This document shows, in pieces, positions 15,921-23,654 of a DNA stretch of 64,000 bases. Below the pieces are notes generated by a model, which made no database searches, was not told the DNA's origin, and saw nothing but the letters and a program-made list of their open reading frames with translations. The translations under genes and the position numbers were made by a program. The DNA comes from Paenibacillus sp. BK033 (GTDB taxonomy: Bacteria > Bacillota > Bacilli > Paenibacillales > Paenibacillaceae), in the NCBI RefSeq assembly GCF_004345425.1, contig NZ_SLVP01000006.1, positions 290,552-354,551 of the forward strand. The letters are read 5' to 3'. Position 1 is the first letter of the stretch. Each line of letters begins with the position of its first letter.

Positions 15921-16292
15921 ATGGAAACAAGCAAAACGGAGTACAAAACGATCGACGAATACATAGCCAACTTTCCTGTCGAGCTGCAGGCCATACTTGC
16001 GAAGATCCGGGCAGTGATCCGGGAAGCCGCGCCCGATGCGAAGGAAAAGATCAGCTACCAGATGCCGGCCTTTGAGCTGAACGGAAATCTAGTCTATTAT
16101 GCCGCGTTCAAAAAGCATATCGGATTTTACCCCACAGCGGCAGGCATCAGTGCTTTTCAAGAGGAGTTGTCCGGCTATAAAGGAGCCAAAGGCTCCGTAC
16201 AATTCCCTTTGAACAAGCCGATTCCGTATGATATCATCAAGCGGATCACCGAATACCGGGCGGCGGAGAACCGGCAGAAGGGGAAGAAGTAA
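15921..16292 (+). CDS. DUF1801 protein, YdhG/iron-chaperone-like, 123 aa
   Basis: Small frataxin-like domain: YKTIDEYIANFPVELQAILAKI, KEKISYQMPAFELNG and KHIGFYPTAAGISAFQEEL are the family blocks. Bacillus relatives have been linked to iron delivery, but many members are uncharacterised. AGGAGGG precedes the ATG, 15 bases after the GntR gene, so it may share that transcript. Confidence 0.8.
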   Translation: METSKTEYKTIDEYIANFPVELQAILAKIRAVIREAAPDAKEKISYQMPAFELNGNLVYYAAFKKHIGFYPTAAGISAFQEELSGYKGAKGSVQFPLNKPIPYDIIKRITEYRAAENRQKGKK

Positions 16293-16293
16293 G

Positions 16294-16815
16294 ATGGCGG
16301 ATGTTTATTTGGTTCTGCCGGCTCTGGAGTGGAAGGAGCCTTACCTGGATTTCTATCGGGAATGGATCGGCAGCGGCGAGGACATCGTCCCTTGGGTGGT
16401 GGAACAGGATCCGTCGGACTTCCAGGCGATGATTGGGTGGCTGGAGGACATGTCTAACGGGATTGGCCTTCAAGAGGGCTGGGTGGCAAGCTCCACCTAT
16501 TGGCTGGCAACGGAAGACCGCAGAATCGTTGGCGCGGTGAACATCCGGCATGCCTTGTCGCCTTGGCTGATGGAAAGGGGAGGGCATATCGGATACGGAA
16601 TCCGCCCTTCCGCCAGAAGGCAGGGTTATGCGACCAAGCTGCTCGCCCTATCGTTAGGGAAGACGAGGGAGCTTGGCATTCAGCGGGTTCTGGTCTGCTG
16701 CGACGAGAATAATGCTGCATCGGCAAGGACTATTCTGAACAACGGCGGAATCGAAGATAAGAGCTTCACGGAAGAGAACGGGAACGTGATCCGCCGGTTC
16801 TGGATAGAGGGTTAG
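16294..16815 (+). CDS. GNAT-family N-acetyltransferase, 173 aa
   Basis: Acetyl-CoA loop GYGIRPSARRQGYATKLLAL is a clear Q/R-x-x-G-x-G/A motif; RVLVCCDENNAASARTILNN is the usual motif B. The tail YLVLPALEWKEPYLDFYREW is like the YhbS/RimJ-like stand-alone acetyltransferases. The frame opens upstream, but ATG 16294 starts right after the DUF1801 stop with a GGGGAAGAAG stretch before it. Acceptor unknown. Confidence 0.85.
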   Translation: MADVYLVLPALEWKEPYLDFYREWIGSGEDIVPWVVEQDPSDFQAMIGWLEDMSNGIGLQEGWVASSTYWLATEDRRIVGAVNIRHALSPWLMERGGHIGYGIRPSARRQGYATKLLALSLGKTRELGIQRVLVCCDENNAASARTILNNGGIEDKSFTEENGNVIRRFWIEG

Positions 16816-16850
16816 ACTTTCTTGATTATGGAGGAAAAGAGGAATCTTGG

Positions 16851-17330
16851 ATGAGTAAAGGATTGCTTCACCAACTCGGCTTTGTCCGGCAGGTCACTTT
16901 AAACGCGGTCCGGGGATTGCCGGAAGCTGTGCTGGACGTTGTGCCGGAAGGCTTTAACAACAATATGAGATGGAACCTGGGACATATTTACGTGGTGCAG
17001 GAAAGGTTTGCTTTTCATTTTGCCGGGGAGCCCGTGCTCCTTCCTGACAGCTTTGAGCGGTGGTTTGCGAAAGGCACCAAGCCGGGCGATTGGCAGGAGG
17101 AGCAATTGCCGAAGCTGGATACCCTGCTGGAGCTTCTTGCCGCGCAGCCGATTCGCATTGCGGAAAAATTGCACGATAGACTAGAAGAGCAAACGGCCAT
17201 GCCCTTCACGACAGGGACGGGAGTTCCTCTCCATACGGTGGGCGAATTTCTCAGCTATACCTTGTATCATGAAGGAATTCACTTCAATTCCATCAGTCTG
17301 CTCAAGCGATTCGCCGCTAATGGACGATAA
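16851..17330 (+). CDS. DinB-family protein, 159 aa
   Basis: Four-helix DinB/YfiT-like protein. The metal ligands are visible as His in RWNLGHIYVVQERFAFH and the pair in YTLYHEGIHFNSI. Members of this family in Bacilli include thiol transferases dependent on bacillithiol, which would fit with bshB2 nearby, but no substrate is indicated. GAGGAA precedes the ATG. Confidence 0.82.
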   Translation: MSKGLLHQLGFVRQVTLNAVRGLPEAVLDVVPEGFNNNMRWNLGHIYVVQERFAFHFAGEPVLLPDSFERWFAKGTKPGDWQEEQLPKLDTLLELLAAQPIRIAEKLHDRLEEQTAMPFTTGTGVPLHTVGEFLSYTLYHEGIHFNSISLLKRFAANGR

Positions 17331-17457
17331 TCGCCCTTTGTAAGCGTTTTGTTCTAAAATTGTCAAATTTCACACAAACCAGTCGAAAAGTTTTGGGCGC
17401 ATTTTATCAACATGTCACCTTTCATCGCATATGGTGTAGCAAGGTGGTGATGATGGA

Positions 17458-17772
17458 GTGACATTTACGCTTATCGACTGGATCAAGTATACGTTCTGGG
17501 GCGTATTCGGATTTATGATTATCGACTTCGTGATTGCCTTTTCCAAGTCGTTCTGGCAGGGAAGCTTCAAGACATCATTTCTGCCTTATCTGAAGGACAT
17601 CCTATTCTACGTATATCCTCTATATTTCCTTTTATCGATAGTTAACCTGGACCCGACGGAATGGACGCTGTTTACCCTTTTCTTCATAGGCGGCTTATCC
17701 TTGATAATCAAGTACGTGCTGGACATTATCGGACGGTTCAAGCCAAAAGCCGAAGACGAAAGCGGGACGTAG
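17458..17772 (+). CDS. Small membrane protein of unknown function, 104 aa
   Basis: Not recognised. Three hydrophobic segments at about residues 10-28, 44-63 and 69-91, with a charged C-terminal tail (FKPKAEDESGT). GTG start at 17458 with AAGGTGG 10 bases upstream. It ends in its own terminator and appears monocistronic. Confidence 0.6.
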   Translation: MTFTLIDWIKYTFWGVFGFMIIDFVIAFSKSFWQGSFKTSFLPYLKDILFYVYPLYFLLSIVNLDPTEWTLFTLFFIGGLSLIIKYVLDIIGRFKPKAEDESGT

Positions 17773-17788
17773 CTCCCGGACGAACGCG

Positions 17789-17823
17789 ACGCAAAAAGAC
17801 CCCAAGTGGGTCTTTTTTGCGTT
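17789..17823 (+). terminator. Terminator after the small membrane protein
   Basis: AAAAAGACCC pairs with GGGTCTTTTT, with GC pairs below; A- and T-runs make it usable in both directions. Confidence 0.85.
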
Positions 17824-17830
17824 AGGTCGA

Positions 17831-17896
17831 CGCCTTAGTTGCTCGAACGGCTGCATTAGGCAAAAAGCCTGCTATAGCCGTTCCAGCAACATGGCG
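17831..17896. other. Nested long stem-loop in the intergenic region
   Basis: Four stacked arms are complementary in order: CGCC/GGCG, GTTGCT/AGCAAC, AACGGCT/AGCCGTT and AGGC/GCCT, spanning 66 bases with small internal loops. It has no U-run and is not a simple terminator. It sits outside both flanking terminators. The bases 17897-17957 show nothing else. Confidence 0.6.
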
Positions 17897-17962
17897 TGCC
17901 GAGGAGGGTGGCGAGTTCCAAGCCACGAGAACGAGCAGGTAGCTAATACAAAACCCGAGCAG

Positions 17963-17985
17963 AAAAAAAGACCCTTGCGAGGGTC
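17963..17985 (-). terminator. Terminator of the first YesMN pair
   Basis: On the minus strand GACCC-TCGCAA-GGGTC is followed by seven Ts. It lies 259 bases past the response-regulator stop, so the mRNA would carry repeat copy 1 as its 3' untranslated region. Confidence 0.75.
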
Positions 17986-18016
17986 ATCTTTCTGCTTCAT
18001 CCCCAAACGATGAAGC

Positions 18017-18243
18017 GAGGTTTTTGTGGTGTAACGACTCACGGAGCAGGCGGGCACGGAGCAAGTGAATGTTCTGGAGAAGCGGAGCGTTTGCCTTTGT
18101 TTCCGGATTCGGACCACCTGTCCGATTGTTCAACGAATCCGGAAACAACAGCAATCGGAAGAACATTCACTTGCGCAGTGCCAGCCCTTGCGCAGTGCCA
18201 GCCACAGCGCAGTACCACGCGCCAGCCCAACAGTTACCCGCAA
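18017..18243. repeat. Interspersed structured repeat, copy 1
   Basis: A dyad element also found at 30784-31058. Outer arms GCAAGTGAATGTTCT (18061-18075) and AGAACATTCACTTGC (18160-18174) are perfectly complementary; inner arms TTGTTTCCGGATTCG (18097-18111) and CGAATCCGGAAACAA (18134-18148) likewise; the centre has CGGAC/GTCCG. Flanks are also shared, for example GTTACCCGCAAC at the right end. Short open frames inside it (17872-18117 minus and others) are best explained by the repeat. It abuts the response-regulator stop codon. Confidence 0.8.
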
Positions 18244-19872
18244 CTACCTCCCCTCATCGTCCCGGTCCCTATACTCCTGAGGAGTCACATCAAAAAACTT
18301 TTTAAACACCCGGATGAAATACGCGGTGTTGTTATAGCCGACGATCTCGGCGATCTCGAATACCTTGGACGGCGTAGTGCGAAGCAGGAACGCGGCCTTT
18401 TCCATCCGAAGCCGGTACACGTATTCCGTCAGCGGCTCGCCGGTTTCCGCTTTATAGATTTTCGAGAGATACACGGGATGCAGATGGACATGGTCCGCAA
18501 TAGCCGGCAGCGATACGTCCTTCGCCAGATTGGCGTCGATAAACGACCGGACCGTGCGGACAATCGTGCTGTGATTATCCTTTAGCTCCTGGTCGGCATC
18601 CTCGCGGATACCCTGCAGGATCCGGATCGACCGTTCCATCAGCTGGGCCGCCGTGGTGTAAGCCGGAGCATGGAAGAACTTGAGCGTCTCAGCCGAAAGA
18701 ACGGAGGACAACAGCTTGCCGTTCTTGTGAATGATATACGAGAAAGCACCGGCCAGCACATGATAAGCTTCAATCAGCTGTTCCGACATATCCTGTTCGC
18801 CGCCCGTCTCCAACATATCGCGGAAAATATGCCGGATCTTCGCCTCGACGTCGTCGAACCGGCCGGCATCCAGAAGGCTGATCAGGGTAGGCGGCTCGTA
18901 TAAGGACCAGACCGTATTCATCGGGCTGGAATCCAAGGCTTCCTGCGTGGTCACAAACAACCCTTTGCCATGGCCCATCTTCCGGCGCATGGAGGTAACG
19001 GCATGCTCATAGATTTCCTTCACTTTTCCCGGAAACGTTCCTTGGCCTCCTACGAGTACCGAAATAGCCCCCTTGAGATAGTTCTGCACATTGGTCTGAA
19101 TTTGCGCGGCATAACGCTCGAGCAAGGACCTGGCTTCAGCGCCGGCAACCGCCGGATTCTTTGGTTTCACAAGAATCACAATGTAATCATGAGCATCCCG
19201 GGCATGCCAGATATGATAATCATTTTGCATGATTTCACTCGTTATATTGCAGATGGCATACTCCATTAGCGCGGAATCCTGCCCCGGCATTTCGGCAAAA
19301 CGCTCCTCCATCCGGATCAGCATCATGCACACCTGGTCGCCCTCCGCAAAAGGAAGCTCCAGAAGCGCCAGCTTGTCCGCCAACGCAGAATGGCTGCTGC
19401 CTCTCAGCAGCTCGTGAAGCGTATTTGCCCGGAGCAAAGGAAGATTCTCGTTCAAGGTGTACAGGGTTTTCCGATAGGAGGCAACCTCTTCCCATTTCTC
19501 CTTGATCTGCTTTACAACCCGCTCAACCGAATCGATCAGATCCTCGTCGCTGACAGGCTTCAGCAGATAGTCAAAGGTATTCTGAACGATCGCTTGCTTG
19601 GCATAATCGAAATCGGCATATCCGGTGAGCAAAATCGTCCGGACATGCGGCCATTTGCTATTAATCGCCGTAATGAGCTCTATGCCGGACATCCCCGGCA
19701 TTTTAATATCGGTAATCACGATATCGATCGCATGGTCTTCCATGATTTGCAGGGCTATCGGCCCGGATAAAGCTTCGTGAACAACGCTAATGCCGCATTC
19801 TTCCCAAGGAATCGTCTCGGCAAGGGTCTCGACAACGGACCGTTCATCGTCTACAAGCAAGAGCTGTAACAT
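18244..19872 (-). CDS. YesN-type response regulator (REC + AraC HTH), 542 aa
   Basis: Receiver domain at residues 1-120 with acidic DD at 8-9, phosphoacceptor D55 (VITDIKMPG) and the conserved Lys in YLLKPVSDEDL. A middle region of about 300 residues is typical of Paenibacillus YesN proteins. The C-terminal AraC pair of helix-turn-helix motifs is at about 440-535 (HLHPVYLSKIYKAETGEPL, then IVGYNNTAYFIRVFKKF). It is the partner of the kinase 10 bases upstream. It probably activates the divergent beta-glucan transporter and enzyme genes. Confidence 0.9.
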   Translation of the reverse strand: MLQLLLVDDERSVVETLAETIPWEECGISVVHEALSGPIALQIMEDHAIDIVITDIKMPGMSGIELITAINSKWPHVRTILLTGYADFDYAKQAIVQNTFDYLLKPVSDEDLIDSVERVVKQIKEKWEEVASYRKTLYTLNENLPLLRANTLHELLRGSSHSALADKLALLELPFAEGDQVCMMLIRMEERFAEMPGQDSALMEYAICNITSEIMQNDYHIWHARDAHDYIVILVKPKNPAVAGAEARSLLERYAAQIQTNVQNYLKGAISVLVGGQGTFPGKVKEIYEHAVTSMRRKMGHGKGLFVTTQEALDSSPMNTVWSLYEPPTLISLLDAGRFDDVEAKIRHIFRDMLETGGEQDMSEQLIEAYHVLAGAFSYIIHKNGKLLSSVLSAETLKFFHAPAYTTAAQLMERSIRILQGIREDADQELKDNHSTIVRTVRSFIDANLAKDVSLPAIADHVHLHPVYLSKIYKAETGEPLTEYVYRLRMEKAAFLLRTTPSKVFEIAEIVGYNNTAYFIRVFKKFFDVTPQEYRDRDDEGR

Positions 19873-19882
19873 GCTGCTTCAC

Positions 19883-21595
19883 CTACTCTATTGTTTTGTC
19901 ACTCCAGGTAATAGTCGTCTTGATTCCCCCCAAGCCTGAGCGGGAATAAGACAAGCCGGCTCCTTCTCCAAACAGATAGATCAATCTTTGATGCACATTC
20001 CAAGTCCCGCAGCCCATATTGTCGTCAAGCGGCTTGGTTAAGCTGAGCTGCAGCTTCTGAATTTCCTCGTCTGTCATGCCAATCCCGCTATCCTCCACGA
20101 CTAACCGATACACACCTTCCTCCGCATATCCGCGGATCCGGATCTCGCCGTTCTCCGCCTGCGGCTCCAATCCGTGGACAATGGCATTTTCGACAATCGG
20201 CTGCAAGGTTAACCGCGAGATCGTTTTGTTCATCAGCTCCTCCGGCACCTCAATCGTAAACCGCATCCGTTCAAGCCGGAGAGACTGGATTTCCAGGTAA
20301 TTCGTGACCATGCTAAGCTCCTCGCGGATCGTCGCCTCGTCGTTTTCCGACCTTGTAATATAGCGGAAATACTCTCCAAGATTCAAAGCCATCGCCACAA
20401 CGGCTTTTTCGTTTTTCATCCGCGCCATGTTTTTGATATAGAACAGGCAGTTGTACAGAAAATGCGGATTGATCTGGGACTGCAAATGCTTCAGCGTTGC
20501 TTCGCGCCTCCGCAGCTTCTCCTCGTATACGTTCTCGATCAGCTCCCGGATCCGCTGGGCCATAATGTTGAACCGTCCGAGCAAAAGGCTGAATTCGTTA
20601 TGGCCCGAATGGCTCAGCCGCACCGAGAAATCGCCGGAAGACAGCCGCTTGGTGCCCCGGACAAGCTGGAGCAGAGGGACCTGCACACTTCGGTAAATAA
20701 CGAAGATAACGGCGATACTCATGACGAGCAGGACGGCAATCGACGTATAGAACAAGTTCCGGCTGTTCGTAATCGGACTCAAAATCTGCTGCATCGGAAC
20801 ATAATCGACATAATACCACTTCAGGCTATCCGACTTGATGTAAGAGACGTAATACTCGGTATTGTCCAGCTTCGTGCGGAAGCCTCCCCGGTCCCCGAGC
20901 TTGGATGATTTCAGCTTCTCCGTGAGAAGATCGATCTTCGCGGCGTTGGCGGAATGATTGCGGATCGATCCCTGCTCCGGATTAAACAGGAACGGATCGC
21001 CGCTGTTGTTCGCTTTGTTTTCGTCCAGCATGGCCGTCACATGATTGATCGGGAAGCTGATCTTCGTAATGAGCCTCGCGCTGCGCGGATTGGACATCGC
21101 CGTCGTTGGTTCGGTGGCATACCAGACAAAGCTGTCGCCCGTATACTCCCAGGATTTGAGGAACGGCCTCGTAAATGCATCCTCCCGATACGTGATCGTA
21201 TTGTAATAGTCCGTGGACAAGGCGTCTCCCGTGCGCGGGAAAAACAACGTAATGGTGGAATGCCACTTGCTGGCGGCATTGTACAGATTCATTTTCTCCA
21301 GTATGGCGACGCTCAGCTTTACCCGTTCATAAGGCTGCTCCCGGAAGTCCGGACGCTGGTACTCCTGAATGCTGGAGTCCTGCCCAATTGATACGCCGTA
21401 GAGGGATAACTGATAAATATTCGACTCGACCTGGGCAGCGAAGGAAGACAAGCGATTCGTTGTGCCGCTTTGGATTTCATTCTCGATGACGCGCACGCTT
21501 TCCCGGTTGGAATAGGTGTACAGGGATAGGACCGGGATAAGCAGGAGCAGGACGAGAAGGGAGATTTTCGTAAAAACATTGAACCGCAGCAGCAA
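19883..21595 (-). CDS. YesM-type sensor histidine kinase, 570 aa
   Basis: Two membrane segments (about residues 10-30 and 277-300) flank an extracytoplasmic sensor of about 245 residues, followed by HAMP, His_kinase (QSQINPHFLYNCLFYIKNMA with the phosphoaccepting His) and HATPase (PIVENAIVHGLEP, DSGIGMT). It would detect a sugar outside the cell and phosphorylate the adjacent YesN. The start is TTG with GAAGGGGGCC upstream; the first ATG downstream is inside the sensor. Confidence 0.9.
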   Translation of the reverse strand: MLLRFNVFTKISLLVLLLLIPVLSLYTYSNRESVRVIENEIQSGTTNRLSSFAAQVESNIYQLSLYGVSIGQDSSIQEYQRPDFREQPYERVKLSVAILEKMNLYNAASKWHSTITLFFPRTGDALSTDYYNTITYREDAFTRPFLKSWEYTGDSFVWYATEPTTAMSNPRSARLITKISFPINHVTAMLDENKANNSGDPFLFNPEQGSIRNHSANAAKIDLLTEKLKSSKLGDRGGFRTKLDNTEYYVSYIKSDSLKWYYVDYVPMQQILSPITNSRNLFYTSIAVLLVMSIAVIFVIYRSVQVPLLQLVRGTKRLSSGDFSVRLSHSGHNEFSLLLGRFNIMAQRIRELIENVYEEKLRRREATLKHLQSQINPHFLYNCLFYIKNMARMKNEKAVVAMALNLGEYFRYITRSENDEATIREELSMVTNYLEIQSLRLERMRFTIEVPEELMNKTISRLTLQPIVENAIVHGLEPQAENGEIRIRGYAEEGVYRLVVEDSGIGMTDEEIQKLQLSLTKPLDDNMGCGTWNVHQRLIYLFGEGAGLSYSRSGLGGIKTTITWSDKTIE

Positions 21596-21630
21596 GATGA
21601 GGCCCCCTTCAGATAGTTAAAATATCAATA

Positions 21631-21656
21631 TCGTTGTTGCAATATTAGGATATAGA
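21631..21656. promoter_or_regulatory. Putative YesN-binding motif, site A
   Basis: TCGTTGTTGCAATATTAG followed by GATATAGA. The same string with few changes occurs before the binding-protein gene at 28895-28918. It lies 23 bases upstream of TATAAT (21674-21679), which has no good -35, the arrangement of an activator-dependent promoter serving the permease operon. Divergent expression of the kinase gene may use the same region. Confidence 0.5.
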
Positions 21657-21745
21657 TCGCAAATCCCCGTTGCTATAATCGTTATATTACAAGGTCAGGA
21701 CGACCTAGAAAAGCACAAATTTGTCTGAACATGGAGGATACCGCG

Positions 21746-22699
21746 GTGAAAGAAACTGCTTTACAGCTACCTGCACAACAAGAGAAACGCCGTGTTTCAA
21801 GGAAAAGCTGGAACATGAAACGGAACTGGCCCCTGCACGTGATGCTCCTGCCGGCGCTTGTTCTCGTCCTTATTTTCCAGTACGTTCCGATGGCCGGAAT
21901 CGTAATCGCGTTCCAGGATTTCAAGCCTTGGAAAGGGTTAACCGGGTCCGAATGGGTCGGCCTCGACAACTTCCGGTTTCTGTTCAAGTATCCGGATATC
22001 GGTCAGGTGATATGGAATACGCTTGTCATCGCTTTTTTCAAAATGGCAGCCGGACTTATCGTTCCTTTCCTGTTCGCCATTCTGCTCAACGAGGTCAGGC
22101 TGATGGCCTTCAAACGGGTTACCCAGACGCTTGTCTATCTGCCGCATTTTCTTTCCTGGGTTATTCTCGGGGGAATTTTGCTCGATATTCTCGCTCCGGA
22201 CGGGGGACTCGTTAACAAAGCCGTAACGGCGCTGGGGTTTGAACCGGTCTTCTTCCTAGGGGATAACAACTGGTTCCGGTTCACGCTTATTGTCAGCGAC
22301 GTCTGGAAGGAGTTCGGCTTCGGAACGATTGTCTTCCTGGCGGCGCTGGCGGGAATCAATCCGGCGCTTTACGAAGCGGCGGAGGTAGACGGGGCGTCAA
22401 GGCTGAAGCAGACCATCCATATTACGATGCCTGCGCTAATGCCCATAACCATCGTGCTTGGAACGCTTTCGATCGGCAATATTTTGAATGCCGGTTTCGA
22501 CCAGGTGTTTAACCTGTACAACCCTCTCGTGATGGAGAAGGGAGATATTATCGACACCTTCGTTTATAGGCTGGGGATATTAAACGGGAAAATGAGCTTC
22601 GCCACAACGGTCGGACTGTTCAAATCCGTCGTAGCGACGATTCTCATCGCTACATCTTACCGGCTTGCCTATAAATTTGCGAATTATCGCGTCTTCTAA
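21746..22699 (+). CDS. Carbohydrate ABC permease, LplB type, 317 aa
   Basis: Six-helix importer subunit. The EAA loop reads EAAEVDGASRLKQTIHITMP, the contact with the ATPase. The N-terminus MLLPALVLVLIFQYVPMAGI and FQDFKPWKG are LplB/YtcP-like. An ATG at 21731 opens the frame, but GGAGG begins at 21733 and sits 8 bases before GTG 21746, which is preferred. First gene of the beta-glucan import operon. Confidence 0.88.
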   Translation: MKETALQLPAQQEKRRVSRKSWNMKRNWPLHVMLLPALVLVLIFQYVPMAGIVIAFQDFKPWKGLTGSEWVGLDNFRFLFKYPDIGQVIWNTLVIAFFKMAAGLIVPFLFAILLNEVRLMAFKRVTQTLVYLPHFLSWVILGGILLDILAPDGGLVNKAVTALGFEPVFFLGDNNWFRFTLIVSDVWKEFGFGTIVFLAALAGINPALYEAAEVDGASRLKQTIHITMPALMPITIVLGTLSIGNILNAGFDQVFNLYNPLVMEKGDIIDTFVYRLGILNGKMSFATTVGLFKSVVATILIATSYRLAYKFANYRVF

Positions 22700-22712
22700 G
22701 GAGGTTCTACTT

Positions 22713-23591
22713 TTGTACCACAAAACGTTAGGCTACAAAATTTTCAACATCGGCAACTATGTGTTTCTTGGCCTTCTGTCGCTTCTATGCATCTTGCCGA
22801 TCATTCATATTCTGGCCGTATCGTTCAGCAGCATGGCGCCGGCTTCTTCGAATCTCGTAGGCTTCTGGCCGATCGGCTTTACGACGGATGCCTACGAGAA
22901 AACGTTCGGCAATTCCAATTTCTTGAACTCGCTTGGCGTTTCGGTTATGAGAACCGTATTATCCACGGTAATCGGCATGGCTCTTTGCCTAATGACCGCT
23001 TATCCGCTGTCGAAGGAGGATCTTCATTTCCGGGGCCGCACGATGTATATCTGGATTTTTGTCTTTACGATTCTGTTCAGCGGAGGGTTGATTCCAAGCT
23101 ACATTCTGGTTCAGAAGCTAGGCCTGATGGATTCCATCTGGGCGTTAGTGCTGCCCGGCGCGGTGTCGGTATGGAACGTCATTTTGATGCTGAACTTTTT
23201 CCGGGGCCTGCCGAAGGAGCTGGAGGAAGCGGCTTATCTGGACGGGGCGGGACAGCTGAAGACGCTGGTGCTGGTGTTTATACCGCTGTCGATGCCGTCG
23301 ATTGCGACTTTGTCGCTGTTCACGATGGTCTATCAATGGAACTCCTGGTTCGACGGGATGATCTATATGCGGGATATCAAGGATTATCCGCTGGCATCGC
23401 TTCTCCAGACGATTATCGTCCAGCAGGATTTCAGCAAGATCAACGTCGATCCGAAGCAGCTGGAGAACATTTCGCAGCGTACGGTACGGGCCGCGCAGAT
23501 CTTCATCGGCGCGCTTCCGATTCTGCTCGTTTATCCGTTCCTGCAGCGGTTCTTTGTTAAAGGGATGGTAATTGGCGCGGTAAAAGAGTAG
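22713..23591 (+). CDS. Carbohydrate ABC permease, YtcP/AraQ type, 292 aa
   Basis: Second permease, with EAAYLDGAGQLKTLVLVFIP as the EAA loop and the usual PSYILVQKLGLMDSIWALVL block. AAGGAGG at 22698-22704 lies 8 bases before TTG 22713; the frame reads further upstream but with no ribosome site. The transporter pairs with the binding protein at 28984, and no ATPase gene is present, so a shared MsmX-type ATPase is expected elsewhere. Confidence 0.87.
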   Translation: MYHKTLGYKIFNIGNYVFLGLLSLLCILPIIHILAVSFSSMAPASSNLVGFWPIGFTTDAYEKTFGNSNFLNSLGVSVMRTVLSTVIGMALCLMTAYPLSKEDLHFRGRTMYIWIFVFTILFSGGLIPSYILVQKLGLMDSIWALVLPGAVSVWNVILMLNFFRGLPKELEEAAYLDGAGQLKTLVLVFIPLSMPSIATLSLFTMVYQWNSWFDGMIYMRDIKDYPLASLLQTIIVQQDFSKINVDPKQLENISQRTVRAAQIFIGALPILLVYPFLQRFFVKGMVIGAVKE

Positions 23592-23605
23592 CGACAGGCA
23601 AAGGA

Positions 23606-23626
23606 GGGGCCGCTTGATGCGGCCTC
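23606..23626 (+). other. Intercistronic stem-loop before the SLH-GH16 gene
   Basis: GGCCGC-TTGAT-GCGGCC with flanking pairs and no U-run, between the permease and the glucanase gene. More likely an mRNA-stabilising or processing stem than a terminator. Confidence 0.5.
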
Positions 23627-23654
23627 GACAATGTAAACCATTGGGGAGGTAACT

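Noticed and set aside
17339..17356. Possible catabolite (cre) site TGTAAGCGTTTTGT
   Set aside because: Right half of the consensus is missing and it does not precede a carbon-utilisation gene.
17872..18117. 81-residue minus-strand frame beginning MVRIRKQR
   Set aside because: It lies across structured noncoding DNA and repeat copy 1; a similar start (MVRIRKQR) recurs in copy 2 (30743-30943) because of the repeat, and the rest is unrelated.
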